64,000 nt of DNA. It comes from Caryophanales bacterium (GTDB lineage: Bacteria; Bacillota; Bacilli; Bacillales; Amphibacillaceae). Location of the stretch: contig JAPFDS010000036.1 of NCBI GenBank assembly GCA_026168805.1, positions 1 to 64,000 on the forward strand, given 5' to 3'. Positions within the stretch are counted from its first letter, which is position 1, and each line of letters begins with the position of its first letter. Position numbers and translations under genes: made by a program. The notes under the pieces are model-generated. The model had not been told where the DNA came from and ran no database searches. It worked only from the letters and a program-made list of their open reading frames with translations. This document shows, in pieces, positions 53,079 to 62,697 of this stretch.

Positions 53079-54139
53079 AGAGATTCATGTTCCTTAATGA
53101 AGGAAATAATGGTCTCCTCATCGTTCGGAAGGGAGGTTGTTTCTAAATCTGCTTGCTCCATCGCAGCATCAGGATCCTTTAACCCATTGCCTGTGAGTAC
53201 CGCAACTACTTGACTGTTTTTAGGAATCGTTCCATTTTCCACTTGCTTTTTAACACCTGCGATTGAAGCGCAAGATCCTGGTTCAGCAAAAACTCCTTCT
53301 TTGCGCGCAATGAATTTATGAGCAGCCATAATTTCCTCATCTGTCACTGAATCAATCATTCCACTAGATTCATCTCGAGCTGCAGTTGCTAAATGCCAAC
53401 TGGCCGGATTTCCGATGCGAATAGCTGTTGCGACTGTATCAGGATCCGCAATTGGTTCGCCTTTTGTTATGGCAGCTGATTTCTCTGCTTCAAAACCAAA
53501 CATTTTTGGAAGTCCTGTTTCTTTTGCTTCATTATATTCTTTGAATCCTTTCCAATAAGCACTAATATTTCCGGCATTTCCAACTGGAATGGCTAAAATA
53601 TCTGGAGCATGTCCGCCAAGTTGGTCACATACTTCAAATGCAGCGGTTTTTTGTCCTTCAATGCGATGTGGGTTCACTGAGTTTACAAGCGTAATAGGAG
53701 TCTGTTCGCTCACCTTTTGTACGACAGATAGTGCATCGTCAAAGTTTCCATCAATTTCAACAATTTCTGCACCGTACATGACTGCTTGGGCAAGCTTTCC
53801 TAGGGCGACTTTTCCTTTAGGGATAACAATCATCGCTTTAACTCCAGCCCGTGCTGCATAAGCGGCAGCTGCAGCAGATGTATTTCCCGTAGAAGCACAA
53901 ATGATTACTTTGCTACCAGCTTCGATTGCTTTTGCTACGGCCATAACCATCCCACGGTCTTTAAAGGACCCTGTAGGATTCACGCCTTCTACTTTTCCGT
54001 ATAGTTCAATCCCCCACTCCTCAGATAAACGGGGGAAATACACAAGAGGTGTATTTCCTTCCTGTAATGTGAGTGACGGAGTGTTTGCTGTCACTGGTAA
54101 AAAGGATTTGTATTGCTCGATTAGTCCTGGCCATCTCAT
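53075..54139 (-). CDS. thrC: Threonine synthase
   Basis: A 354-residue PLP enzyme converting O-phosphohomoserine to threonine. The PLP Lys is K60 in GSFKDRGM; the phosphate-binding Gly loop is [33 protein letters not shown] is also typical. Short (Bacillus-type) form. Overlaps both hom and thrB by 4 bp. Confidence 0.96.
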   Translation of the reverse strand: MRWPGLIEQYKSFLPVTANTPSLTLQEGNTPLVYFPRLSEEWGIELYGKVEGVNPTGSFKDRGMVMAVAKAIEAGSKVIICASTGNTSAAAAAYAARAGVKAMIVIPKGKVALGKLAQAVMYGAEIVEIDGNFDDALSVVQKVSEQTPITLVNSVNPHRIEGQKTAAFEVCDQLGGHAPDILAIPVGNAGNISAYWKGFKEYNEAKETGLPKMFGFEAEKSAAITKGEPIADPDTVATAIRIGNPASWHLATAARDESSGMIDSVTDEEIMAAHKFIARKEGVFAEPGSCASIAGVKKQVENGTIPKNSQVVAVLTGNGLKDPDAAMEQADLETTSLPNDEETIISFIKEHESL

Positions 54140-55434
54140 TCAGCAGCATCTCCTTCGACTTTATAATGACTTTCAATAGAAGCAACGACATCTAATCGTT
54201 CAAGCTGTTGTAAAACATCTTCAAATGTAGAAACAGAAGTTGTATGTGTGATGAGTACAATTTCTGCAATGTCTTTTTCTTTTGGTGTTTGTAAAATGCG
54301 TTCTAAACTTACGTCGATCTGATTGAACAACTGTGAAATGGAAGCAAATGCCCCTACTTCGTCTTTTGCATGCAGTCGAATGTAAAATTGCTTCATTTGC
54401 TTGTCCTTAGGTGTGTCCTCCTTTTCAAATCGTGGTGCAACGGGACGGTTTCCACTCACACCTAATTGTAAATTACGAATAGACGCCGCGACGTCAGACA
54501 TAATGGCTGTTGCTGTAGGCAAACTACCAGCACCTGGTCCATAAAACATCGTTTCGCCAACAGCTTCTCCATTTACATAGACAGCATTAAATTCATTTTT
54601 AACACTTGCTAGTGGATGAGATTCAACGAGTAATGTAGGCTCTACATGCACGTCCACATGGTCGCCGAAGCATTCAGCATTACCAATTAACTTCATCGTA
54701 TATCCTAATTTTTTAGCGTACGTTAAGTCAACTTCTTCAATGGATGAAATTCCTTTGACTTCTACATCCTCAAAGTCAACATTTGTTAAAAATGCGAGAC
54801 GTGCTAATATAACCATTTTATAAGCAGCGTCTAGTCCTTCAACATCTGAAGTTGGATCAGCTTCAGCAAAGCCTAGCTCTTTAGCGTCGTTGAGCGCTCT
54901 TTCATAGGACAATCCATCCTCATCCATTTTTGTTAATATGTAGTTTGTTGTACCATTTACAATTCCCATGACTTTTTGAATATTATCAGACACGAGTCCT
55001 TCCGTTAAACTGCGGAGTAAAGGTATTCCCCCACCAACACTCGCTTCATAAAATAAATCAACGTCATTTTCTGCTGCAATCCGGTGTAATTCTGGACCAT
55101 GTAAAGCAATAAGGTCTTTGTTGGCGGTAATTACATTTTTCTTCGCCATACATGCTTCTGTAATATATGTACGTGCCGTATCAATTCCGCCCATGACTTC
55201 GACAATAACGTCAACCTCTGGATCTTGTAATACTTCATCTGCTTCAGTTGTTAGAAGTGCACCATTTACTTCCGTTTGTTGTGCTTTTTCTAAGTCGCGA
55301 ACGAGAATTCTTTTGACGCGTACTGAACATCCCAATTGATGTTTGAGTTGGTCTTGATAGTCATGAACAAGCTTTACCACACCTGATCCGACTACCCCTA
55401 ATCCGAGTAAACCGATAGATACTTCTTTTTTCAT
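54136..55434 (-). CDS. hom: Homoserine dehydrogenase
   Basis: A 432-residue enzyme reducing aspartate semialdehyde to homoserine. N-terminal Rossmann motif [12 protein letters not shown], catalytic-domain segments [11 protein letters not shown] and [19 protein letters not shown], and a C-terminal ACT domain (about 350-425) for threonine feedback, starting [17 protein letters not shown]. The ATG at 55434 is chosen; the in-frame GTG at 55443 lies inside the GAGGTG ribosome binding site. Heads hom-thrC-thrB; no T-box leader is visible. Confidence 0.95.
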   Translation of the reverse strand: MKKEVSIGLLGLGVVGSGVVKLVHDYQDQLKHQLGCSVRVKRILVRDLEKAQQTEVNGALLTTEADEVLQDPEVDVIVEVMGGIDTARTYITEACMAKKNVITANKDLIALHGPELHRIAAENDVDLFYEASVGGGIPLLRSLTEGLVSDNIQKVMGIVNGTTNYILTKMDEDGLSYERALNDAKELGFAEADPTSDVEGLDAAYKMVILARLAFLTNVDFEDVEVKGISSIEEVDLTYAKKLGYTMKLIGNAECFGDHVDVHVEPTLLVESHPLASVKNEFNAVYVNGEAVGETMFYGPGAGSLPTATAIMSDVAASIRNLQLGVSGNRPVAPRFEKEDTPKDKQMKQFYIRLHAKDEVGAFASISQLFNQIDVSLERILQTPKEKDIAEIVLITHTTSVSTFEDVLQQLERLDVVASIESHYKVEGDAAE

Positions 55435-55588
55435 TTCTTCCACCTCACTGTATTCTTCTAAGAAACAATCGTATTTGTATAATAGACATTATAAACATGA
55501 AAATGATGTGATACAAGTGAATTCATTGAATGGGAGTCATTATGCCGTAATATTCGAACAATTGTAGTGAATTGTTCGCTATATAAAG

Positions 55589-55621
55589 AAACAAAAGGAG
55601 TCCCTTCAACTCCTCTTGTTT
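55589..55621 (-). terminator. Terminator of queT
   Basis: AAACAA-AGGAGT (from 55589) pairs with ACTCCT-TTGTTT (to 55621) around a 7-nt loop, with one mismatch; T-rich sequence follows on the minus strand. Confidence 0.75.
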
Positions 55622-55629
55622 GTGGATCA

Positions 55630-56118
55630 TTAAATCATTTTTTCAAAAGGTATGCGTCGTGCAAGCATAAGAATAATTGGAATACCTAGTGCCATGACAA
55701 TAAACTCGCTTGCGGCTGTCGTTAGCCATGTTTCGAAAAATGGTACACCTATTCCAATCTTTAACATAATTGCGATGAAAAACATCGTGAATGAAAACAC
55801 ACATGTATTAATGATCATTAATGTCATTCTGTTTTTAATAACGGTACTAAGGAGCATAATAATTAATAAAGAAACAACAGATTGTACCACTCCAAAAACT
55901 TCTAGAAAACCAAGTGATGACATTAATATATTGGAGACAACTACTCCAATAACAATTCCCCAGAAATACCTTTTGTTAAAGACAATTAAATGGTTGAATA
56001 TTTCTGAGATGCGAAACTGAATCACTGAAAACCCAACCGGGGCAATCAGTGCTGTTGCAGCGATATACATTGCTGCTAGCAGTCCACTCGTAACGAGTGT
56101 GCGAATATTTAATTTCAT
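55630..56118 (-). CDS. queT: QueT-type queuosine precursor transporter (ECF S component)
   Basis: A 162-residue membrane protein with five to six helices. ALIAPVGFSVIQFRISEIFNHL is the QueT family hallmark and probably the substrate-binding region. It imports preQ1 or preQ0 using a shared energy-coupling-factor module encoded elsewhere. The upstream preQ1-I riboswitch confirms the pathway. GGGAGAG, part of the riboswitch tail, is the ribosome binding site. Confidence 0.93.
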   Translation of the reverse strand: MKLNIRTLVTSGLLAAMYIAATALIAPVGFSVIQFRISEIFNHLIVFNKRYFWGIVIGVVVSNILMSSLGFLEVFGVVQSVVSLLIIMLLSTVIKNRMTLMIINTCVFSFTMFFIAIMLKIGIGVPFFETWLTTAASEFIVMALGIPIILMLARRIPFEKMI

Positions 56119-56124
56119 TTTTTT

Positions 56125-56166
56125 CTCTCCCTAGTTTTTTTACGTGGGATGGTCTCGAACCACGTG
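56125..56166 (-). ncRNA. preQ1-I riboswitch controlling queT
   Basis: On the minus strand ACGTGG (from 56165) pairs with CCACGT (to 56141) around a TTCGAGACCATC loop, followed by AAAAAAACTAGG. This matches the preQ1 class I layout: P1 stem, C-rich loop side (CAUCCC) and an A-rich tail that folds back to form a pseudoknot. The tail runs into GGGAGAG, the queT ribosome binding site, so preQ1 should block translation start. Confidence 0.9.
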
Positions 56167-56421
56167 TTTATTTTATGAACCTATCTATTATAACAAAATA
56201 CCTACTAGATATATAGTAAGAATTATTACTATTCCTAATAAAGATATGGAAGTTTATGCAAACATCGACGATTTGAGCATTAATCCCTATAACATTTAGC
56301 TTATACTTTTTTACAGAAATATAAAGAAATGGTTGTAAATATCTATATCAGATACAAAGATTTTTTAGTAATGTGGTATATATAGTTTTGTTTACATATG
56401 GTAAAGGGGAGGAGATTTTGA

Positions 56422-56925
56422 ATGAGAAAATTAATGGTAGCGGGAATAGCTGTACTCATGGTATTATTTATCTCTGCTTGTAGTTCTGAAGAAGAGGATG
56501 AAGTACTTGATTTCCACAATGATATGGTTGATACAATCAAGCCTATTTATGAAGAAATTGGCGTCGTAGGAGAGCAAATTATGACGATATCAGATGATGA
56601 GTTTTATGATGTGGTGGAACAAGAACTGATCCCGAAAATAGAGGAAACAGAAGAGTTTTTTGATGGATATGAACCTGAAACAGAGCCAGCAATTGAGTAT
56701 TACAATATGAGAAAAGCAGCAAATGATGACTTTGCTACATACACGTATGAAGCAAGAGATATTGGTAAGGAGTACAATGAAGGAAACCTTACGGACGAAG
56801 AGTTTTCAAACCAACTCATTGATCTGACTGAATATATGGACCAGTTTATCGACAAGTCTGAAGAAGCAGAGGCAAAATGGGAAGAAATTTCTGATGAGTA
56901 CGGCTTTGAAGAATTAGATGAGTGA
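56422..56925 (+). CDS. Small acidic lipoprotein of unknown function
   Basis: A 167-residue lipoprotein with lipobox ISAC (Cys 20) followed by a Glu/Asp-rich, mostly helical body with possible coiled coil (EEFSNQLIDLTEYMDQFIDKSEEAEAKWEE). No family was recognised. GGGGAGGAG precedes the ATG. Its stop codon TGA is supplied by the first bases of a MITE-like repeat, so the C-terminus may have been changed by that insertion. Confidence 0.8.
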   Translation: MRKLMVAGIAVLMVLFISACSSEEEDEVLDFHNDMVDTIKPIYEEIGVVGEQIMTISDDEFYDVVEQELIPKIEETEEFFDGYEPETEPAIEYYNMRKAANDDFATYTYEARDIGKEYNEGNLTDEEFSNQLIDLTEYMDQFIDKSEEAEAKWEEISDEYGFEELDE

Positions 56926-56972
56926 ATTTCATAATTACCAAAGTCAGCTACGTCAATACAACATGTAGTTGC
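56921..56972 (+). repeat. MITE-like repeat, truncated copy A
   Basis: Begins AGTGAATTTCATAAT and continues through TACCAAAGTCAGCTA to TAGTTGC, like copies B and C, but the right-hand inverted end is missing. It overlaps the last codons of the lipoprotein gene. Confidence 0.7.
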
Positions 56973-56973
56973 A

Positions 56974-57004
56974 TGTGCTATCACTTCTAACGGAAGCGGT
57001 AGCA
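56974..57004. terminator. Terminator between lipoprotein and YaiI/YqxD genes
   Basis: GTGCTATCACTTC pairs with GAAGCGGTAGCAC with one mismatch or bulge around a 5-nt loop. It separates convergent genes; the T-run is weak. Confidence 0.65.
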
Positions 57005-57010
57005 CATTTC

Positions 57011-57457
57011 TTAAGTGTGGATGTCAATCATACGTGTGAGCGTGCGAATAAACTTTTCGCGTTGTTCATTCGTATATTTTTTTGGCCCTTTTGTTCGCTC
57101 TCCACTTCTCCGAGCAACGGCACTCACATGTCGTTGGTCAAGCAATCGATGAATATTTTCCTCCGTATATTCCATCCCATTATGATGAATTACATAACAC
57201 CCTTTTTTGAGTAATAGTGAAGCAAGTCCGTAATCCTGCGTGATCACAAGGTCATTTTCTGCAGTGAGTTGTACAATCCGAAAGTCAGCTTGATCCATTC
57301 CGCTATCCACATAAACGGTCTGCACATGATCAGGTAAGTCCTCATGTGAATAATGTGCATAACTTTTTACAAGGGTAACGACCAGGTTATAGTCTTTCGC
57401 AATAGCGATGATGGACGGAACGACGGGACAAGCATCTGCATCCACGTAAATATTCAT
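57011..57457 (-). CDS. YaiI/YqxD family protein (UPF0178)
   Basis: A 148-residue protein of the NYN/PIN-like UPF0178 family. The N-terminus IYVDADACPVV and LVITQDYGLASLLLKKG carry conserved acidic residues of the fold, suggesting a nuclease, but the family function is unproven. C-terminus ARRSGERTKGPKKYTNEQREKF is diagnostic. AAAGGATG precedes the ATG. The gene is bracketed by MITE-like copies A and B. Confidence 0.92.
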   Translation of the reverse strand: MNIYVDADACPVVPSIIAIAKDYNLVVTLVKSYAHYSHEDLPDHVQTVYVDSGMDQADFRIVQLTAENDLVITQDYGLASLLLKKGCYVIHHNGMEYTEENIHRLLDQRHVSAVARRSGERTKGPKKYTNEQREKFIRTLTRMIDIHT

Positions 57458-57478
57458 GCATAATCATCCTTTCTAGCG

Positions 57479-57561
57479 AGTGAATTTCATAATTACCAAA
57501 ATCAGCTATATTACTACATGTTGTAGTTACTTAGCGTGAAATACGTATTATGAAATTCACT
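57479..57561 (+). repeat. MITE-like repeat, complete copy B (83 bp)
   Basis: Ends are AGTGAATTTCATAAT and its exact complement ATTATGAAATTCACT, 15 bp each. The interior shares TACCAAA-TCAGCTA and GCGTGAAATACGT with copy C. No coding capacity. Confidence 0.8.
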
Positions 57562-57715
57562 ACTCCACGTAATCATAAGTGGCTGTTCTCCTGATGTCAA
57601 TTGGGGAGGACGGCCTATTTGTAGTTGACGGATTTATTTTTCTGGAGTACACTACATTACAACACTAATGCACTAGTTCTGGAGGTGGAATCTTGTTTGA
57701 GAAAGGAGAAGGTCT

Positions 57716-58111
57716 ATGATCTTGCAAACAGATGGCCAAACACCCATTTATATGCAAATTGCACATTGGCTCGAAACACAAATATTAACCGGCGTATTTA
57801 AAGAACATGAAAAAGTATATTCGCAATACCAACTGGCCGAAATGTTAAACATTAATCCTGCAACAGCAGCCAAGGGTTTGAATGTGCTTGGGGCTGAAGG
57901 GATTTTATATGATAAACGAGGACTTGGAAAATTTGTTTCAGAAGATGCAAAAAAACATATTAAAGAAAAGAGAAAAGATGGATTGCTGCATGACCTAGTC
58001 GAGCAATTCGTAGAAGAAGCACTTCATCTCCATATAGAAATGGAAGAATTGACGTCTTTAGTACAAGATGTCTATCAAGAAAAGAGGGAAAGAGAAAATG
58101 GAAATAATTAA
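57716..58111 (+). CDS. GntR-family regulator, YtrA type
   Basis: A 131-residue regulator with an N-terminal winged helix: PIYMQIAHWLETQILTGVFKEHEKVYSQYQLAEMLNINPATAAKGLNVLGAEGILYDKRGLGKFV. The short helical C-terminal part marks the YtrA subfamily, which usually represses an adjacent ABC transporter. It overlaps the ATPase gene by 14 bp. Start ATG follows AAAGGAGAAGG. Confidence 0.9.
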   Translation: MILQTDGQTPIYMQIAHWLETQILTGVFKEHEKVYSQYQLAEMLNINPATAAKGLNVLGAEGILYDKRGLGKFVSEDAKKHIKEKRKDGLLHDLVEQFVEEALHLHIEMEELTSLVQDVYQEKRERENGNN

Positions 58112-58991
58112 GAGTACAGATCTCGTGAAAAGGTATGGTAGCAGATTGGCTTTAGATCATTTAACGGCTTCTATCCTTTCGAATTCCATCACAGGGATCG
58201 TCGGTCGAAATGGAGCTGGAAAAACAACATTGCTTCAAATAATTGCAGGGTTTACACAAGAAACGAGCGGAAATATAGAGGTGTTTTCCGCGCGTCCTTT
58301 TAATAGTTTACACGTATCAGCAAATTCTATTTTCATCGATGATTTTCTTACGTTTCCGAATACACTTTCTTTGGTAGATATTTTAGAAGAAGGGGAACGC
58401 TTTTACCCAAACTGGCACATGGACTTAGCGAAGAAATTACTTGCTTATTTTGAACTCGATGAACAAACGGTCCATAACTATCTATCTAAAGGGAAGAAAA
58501 GTACATTTAATGCGATTTTTGGTTTAGCAACCCGGTCAGCACTCACGATCTTTGATGAACCGACAACAGGTATGGATGCTTCGGTTCGCAGTGATTTTTA
58601 CCGGGCGTTGTTAAAAGATTATTTAGCACATCCACGCACCGTACTCGTATCGAGTCACCATGTCGATGAAATTGAAGAACTGCTTGAATATGTATTACTG
58701 ATTGATCAAGGGAAGACGAAATTGCACATGGATATCGACGACTTACGCGAATATTTAATTGGTGTAAGCGGACGAACGGAACTCCTTGAACAGTGGGTAA
58801 AAGATCGTGATGTGTTCTTTAGAAGACGAATCGGTGAAACGGAGACGTATCTTGTGATTCAAAACAATGTGGAAACAAAAGATTTAGAAAAACTCGGTTT
58901 TCGAGTGGAATCAATTTCAAGTAGTGATGCTTGTGTGTATGTAACGAATAAACATAAAGGGGGAATTGACGATGTCTTCAGAGACCATTAA
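58098..58991 (+). CDS. ABC transporter ATPase with degenerate signature
   Basis: A 297-residue ATPase. Walker A GRNGAGKTT and Walker B LTIFDEPTTGMD are intact and the H-loop is SSHHVDE, but the LSGGQ position reads LSKGKKS, as in YtrB-type ATPases. A C-terminal domain of about 80 residues follows the core. The ATG at 58098 is used, inside the GntR gene, with GAGGGAAAG upstream. It overlaps the permease gene by 20 bp. Confidence 0.87.
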   Translation: MEIIKSTDLVKRYGSRLALDHLTASILSNSITGIVGRNGAGKTTLLQIIAGFTQETSGNIEVFSARPFNSLHVSANSIFIDDFLTFPNTLSLVDILEEGERFYPNWHMDLAKKLLAYFELDEQTVHNYLSKGKKSTFNAIFGLATRSALTIFDEPTTGMDASVRSDFYRALLKDYLAHPRTVLVSSHHVDEIEELLEYVLLIDQGKTKLHMDIDDLREYLIGVSGRTELLEQWVKDRDVFFRRRIGETETYLVIQNNVETKDLEKLGFRVESISSSDACVYVTNKHKGGIDDVFRDH

Positions 58992-59709
58992 ATTTTGGCC
59001 CATTGTCTTTAAACAATTCCTTTTTAAATGGAACGTAAATAAAGATATGTTTACAACCTTAGCAATTTTACAAGTGATCGCCCTGTTTTTTTCATACAGT
59101 GGAAGTGGAAGCTTTCACTACATGGACGGGGTTGAGTTTAATATTCATACGAGTGATATCCTCATTGTGTTTACGATGATTTGGCTACTTGTCATTGGTG
59201 TGCAAATACTCCGGCCAATGAATGCACTTACGACATATACAATGACCGCCAATCGAAAAGTCGATCATATGTCCAATATTATTTGGTTGATTGTCATGAG
59301 CGGTATAGGAACCGTAACAGTTTTGCTAGCAAGTGTTTTACTGCAATTAATTATGAACTATATTTCAGGTTCCATTGCGATCATGCCTGAGGTGCCATTA
59401 ACATTTTGGAGTTATATAACAGGTGCTGTAACGACGTTTATTTACCTCGTATTTGCAGGGGCGGTTGGTTACTTTTTCAGTGTGCTGAGCCAGTGGAACC
59501 AACTTGTAAAAATAATCATTCCCTTTTTTCTCATAGGTACATTATTCATTGTACCGGCGATTATTCCTGATGATTTGCTCATTAGCATTTTTACATTTAT
59601 CTTTTTGGAAAAAGTGTTTATGGTGTTCGTGTTAAAAATGTTTGTGATCATCAGTCTGCTCTTCGCTGCTAGTATGGGAATAGGGAATCGATTGGAGGTT
59701 CGTAAATAA
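58972..59709 (+). CDS. ABC transporter permease of the GntR operon
   Basis: A 245-residue membrane protein with six hydrophobic segments and no recognised subfamily beyond ABC-2-like exporters. The start ATG at 58972 follows AAAGGGGG by 8 nt. It overlaps the ATPase gene and its TAA shares an A with the next ATG (TAATG), so all four genes are tightly coupled. Confidence 0.8.
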   Translation: MSSETIKFWPIVFKQFLFKWNVNKDMFTTLAILQVIALFFSYSGSGSFHYMDGVEFNIHTSDILIVFTMIWLLVIGVQILRPMNALTTYTMTANRKVDHMSNIIWLIVMSGIGTVTVLLASVLLQLIMNYISGSIAIMPEVPLTFWSYITGAVTTFIYLVFAGAVGYFFSVLSQWNQLVKIIIPFFLIGTLFIVPAIIPDDLLISIFTFIFLEKVFMVFVLKMFVIISLLFAASMGIGNRLEVRK

Positions 59710-60440
59710 TGGAACTTATAAATGTTGGTCCAATTATTATTATGCTCGTTCTAGCGGTCCTCGTGTTCTTGCTAGTGACCCGTGGGTTGCAAGCTAAAAA
59801 ACGAACGTCTTCCTCAAAGAAACGCCCGTTATTCTTTTTATTTTATGCAAGTATTCTCATTGTTTCCTTAGTTGTCTATCTTGTCATTCCGAATAAGAAT
59901 ATGGGGACGTTAGAAGAATATGATGGAGATTTTGATGGATGGATTCCTTTTTATGATGTATTGAATGAGGAAAAGCCAGTTGATACCATTGAGGAATTTA
60001 AACAAACAGAAGAAACATATCCAATGACAGGAGATACGTTGGATTTTACCGAAACAAATGCAAACCATTATTACCGGTCGATTGATATTCTGATTATCCA
60101 AGACCCGTCATTTACAGATGCATTTAAAGTAGAAAGCTATGAGACGCCGTTTATCTATGAGGGAAAAGATTTTAGTCCGTTCATTGAGCCAATTGAAGTT
60201 GGCGGAAATGACGGTGTCGTTCATATGCATTTTCCTAGAAAAGATACTGTGTTGAATACGTATGATTATTCGTTTCCATTTACTCAGTTTTTAGAACAAC
60301 CACGCGCTCTAGGGTCTCATTCGGATTATATACCAAGTGAGCAGCTGATTGTGATCTATATTCCTGAAGACGTGACTCCAGAAGTGGCGCATATAACCGG
60401 AAATGATCTGTACCATATTGAAATGATTACAAAAGAGTAA
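59709..60440 (+). CDS. Uncharacterised membrane-anchored protein of the GntR-ABC operon
   Basis: A 243-residue protein. Two N-terminal hydrophobic helices (residues 6-25 and 46-64) flank a basic loop (QAKKRTSSSKKR), followed by an acidic extracytoplasmic domain (about 65-243) of unknown fold. It overlaps the permease stop codon and is last in the operon. An accessory role for the exporter is inferred from coupling only. Confidence 0.7.
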   Translation: MELINVGPIIIMLVLAVLVFLLVTRGLQAKKRTSSSKKRPLFFLFYASILIVSLVVYLVIPNKNMGTLEEYDGDFDGWIPFYDVLNEEKPVDTIEEFKQTEETYPMTGDTLDFTETNANHYYRSIDILIIQDPSFTDAFKVESYETPFIYEGKDFSPFIEPIEVGGNDGVVHMHFPRKDTVLNTYDYSFPFTQFLEQPRALGSHSDYIPSEQLIVIYIPEDVTPEVAHITGNDLYHIEMITKE

Positions 60441-60490
60441 AAAAATCTCAATCAAGCAAATGAGTGTCACTCGCTTGATTGAGATTTTTT
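60440..60490. terminator. Strong bidirectional terminator
   Basis: AAAAATCTCAATCAAGC (60441-60457) and GCTTGATTGAGATTTTT (60473-60489) form a perfect 17-bp stem with an inner GAGTG/CACTC. It separates convergent genes. Confidence 0.9.
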
Positions 60491-61624
60491 ACTTGCTCTG
60501 ATGGATAGAGCGGCAGTTCCGATCGAAAGAATGACGATACATCCCCCGACAAATGATGTCATATGCACGTCAGCGCGCTCGACAACGGCACTTCCAACGA
60601 GTGCCCCAAAGGCAATCCCTAAGTGAAGGGAAGAGTTGTTTAAACTTTGTTGAATTCCTGCAGTTTCTGGTTCAATTTCGATTAAGTATCGTTGTAGTGG
60701 AGGAGTAATCATCCAGTTGAGCATTCCCCAGACGATGACAAACAATAAAAATACAGGAACAGCAAATGTAACATACGGAATCATAAACAATGTTAGTGCA
60801 AATGAACATGTCGAGATAATAACAATGATTCGAGGGTTAAATCGATCAGTGAGTACACCACTGAGGCCACCACCTGATACAGCTGCTATCCCAAACAAGA
60901 AATACATAAAGCTAAGCATCGAGCCGCCAAACCCAAAGGTGGATACGAGAAACGGCGTAAAGTACGCATAAAACGTATAATGCCCTGCTAAAAATAGAAA
61001 CGTAGTTGCATGAGCAAACAATACGGCAGGTTTTTTCAACGTTTGTAATTGTTGCTTAATCGGCACCGTTGGTTGTGCTTCAATGTATCCTAAGAACTTT
61101 GTGACTGCAAACATCATTATAATTGATAGGCCAGCAATGAGTAAGAACGGAGCCCTCCAGTTAAATATGTGGCCAAGAGATAAGCCAATCGGTACACCTA
61201 ATACGAGGGATCCGCTCACGCCCATCACAACAATTCCAATCGCTCTTCCAATGTAATGCCTATCTACAATATTTGAAGCGATGGTAATACATAAGATGAC
61301 GAGTAGTGAACCACTTGCAGCCGTTACGACACGTGCGATTAATAAAAATGCAAACGACGGACTGAGCGCAGCAGCAACGTTTCCGATAGTGAAGATGATT
61401 AAAGAAATAATCATTACTTTCTTTCGGTCTGCTTGTCCGGAAATATATAATAAAATTGGCGCAGAGAGTGCAAATACAAGTGAGAAGACCGAAATTAACA
61501 GTCCGGCTGTCCCAATTGAAATTTGTAAATCGTCTGCGACTAGATCTAAAATTCCTCCAATAATTAATTCAACCATTCCAACAACAAATGAAATGACGGT
61601 TAATAAATATACGCGTTTATCCAT
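60467..61624 (-). CDS. MFS transporter, DHA1 (AraJ/YdhP-like)
   Basis: A 385-residue 12-helix exporter. The loop 2-3 motif is GQADRKKVMIISLIIFTIGN, and helix 5 motif C reads GVSGSLVLGVPIGLSLGHIFNWR. Family members export sugars, drugs or amino acid derivatives; the substrate is unknown. The frame is open to 61873 but the ATG at 61624, with AAGAAGGA upstream and a normal helix 1 after it, is the start. Single gene. Confidence 0.9.
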   Translation of the reverse strand: MDKRVYLLTVISFVVGMVELIIGGILDLVADDLQISIGTAGLLISVFSLVFALSAPILLYISGQADRKKVMIISLIIFTIGNVAAALSPSFAFLLIARVVTAASGSLLVILCITIASNIVDRHYIGRAIGIVVMGVSGSLVLGVPIGLSLGHIFNWRAPFLLIAGLSIIMMFAVTKFLGYIEAQPTVPIKQQLQTLKKPAVLFAHATTFLFLAGHYTFYAYFTPFLVSTFGFGGSMLSFMYFLFGIAAVSGGGLSGVLTDRFNPRIIVIISTCSFALTLFMIPYVTFAVPVFLLFVIVWGMLNWMITPPLQRYLIEIEPETAGIQQSLNNSSLHLGIAFGALVGSAVVERADVHMTSFVGGCIVILSIGTAALSIRASKKSQSSE

Positions 61625-61821
61625 TGTGTAATCCTTCTTTCTACATTCCAATACAGCACGTTTTATACTAAACGAAAATCGTAAAAAATGAAAGTATGAA
61701 GCGTAGGAAATAAGATAGTTTGATGTCATTCGGTAAATGATAATAGCTAGGAAAAGAATTATATGATGAACTTTGGTATACTTAAAATGGAGTGCTATTG
61801 TGCATATGGGAGGCGTAGGAA

Positions 61822-62640
61822 ATGAGTCAGAAAACTTTACATAAAGAAGCAATGAAAATGTTAAAAGATACAAGTAGAACGTTTTACATACCGATTACAT
61901 TGCTAGGAACAACATTAAAGAACACAGTTGGATCGGCATATTTATGTATGCGTGCAATTGACGAAATTGAAGACCATGAAACAATGGATCCAGTCGTGAA
62001 GCAACAACTTTTACGAACGACGAGTGAACTATTAAAAGAACCATTTAACCAAAAAGCATATGAGGAAATGGTTGCTCCTTATGGCGACTTACTGCCAGAA
62101 GTGACTATGAGACTTGGAGACTGGTTGCTTATTTGTCCAGAGGGGATTCTTGAAACCGTTCAAGAGTATACAAGCATTATGGCGGCAGGAATGGCTGACT
62201 GGGTGGAGCGAGACTGGTTCATCGAATCTAAGCAAGACTTGGACGACTATACGTATTGTGTTGCAGGACTTGTCGGAGAAATGCTTGCTAAAATTTGGGA
62301 TTGGTACGATGGTACGAAAACAAGTGAGGAACTTGCAATCGGATATGGTCGCGGACTCCAAGCTGTAAATATTCTTCGTAACCAAGAGGAAGACTTTGAC
62401 GAACGTGGCGTGCGTTTTATTCCGAAAGGTTGGACACGAGAAGATGTGTTCCAATATGCGGAGGAAAACTTAGCACTTGGTGATGCATATTTGAGAGATT
62501 TATCGACGCGTCGAATTAAGCTATTTAGCAAAATTCCACTAGCACTTGCGAAGAAAACACTTGAAACGATGCAAAGTGGACATGAAAAGATGACACGTGA
62601 AGAAGTCGAAGCTGTTGTCGAAAAAATTAAAAATGAATAA
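61822..62640 (+). CDS. Squalene/phytoene synthase family protein (YisP-like)
   Basis: A 272-residue all-helical protein of the trans-isoprenyl diphosphate synthase superfamily. The first Asp-rich motif is MRAIDEIEDHE, the second NILRNQEEDFDERGVRFIP, with N-x2-R-x3-E-D only partly kept. It resembles B. subtilis YisP, shown to be a farnesyl diphosphate phosphatase rather than a squalene synthase; carotenoid or squalene synthesis is the alternative. No other terpene gene is adjacent. GGGAGGCG precedes the ATG. Confidence 0.87.
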   Translation: MSQKTLHKEAMKMLKDTSRTFYIPITLLGTTLKNTVGSAYLCMRAIDEIEDHETMDPVVKQQLLRTTSELLKEPFNQKAYEEMVAPYGDLLPEVTMRLGDWLLICPEGILETVQEYTSIMAAGMADWVERDWFIESKQDLDDYTYCVAGLVGEMLAKIWDWYDGTKTSEELAIGYGRGLQAVNILRNQEEDFDERGVRFIPKGWTREDVFQYAEENLALGDAYLRDLSTRRIKLFSKIPLALAKKTLETMQSGHEKMTREEVEAVVEKIKNE

Positions 62641-62655
62641 TGTTTGGATATAATG

Positions 62656-62696
62656 AAAACTCTATCTAGGTGAGTGAACTAGATAGAGTTTTTTGT
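62656..62696. terminator. Terminator of the isoprenoid synthase-like gene
   Basis: AAAACTCTATCTAG (62656-62669) and CTAGATAGAGTTTT (62679-62692) form a perfect 14-bp stem, followed by TTGTTTT. It also ends the convergent gene at 62698. Confidence 0.9.
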
Positions 62697-62697
62697 T

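Noticed and set aside
55435..55588. T-box leader before hom
   Set aside because: No GGTGG-ACCGCG antiterminator motif or specifier stem was seen.
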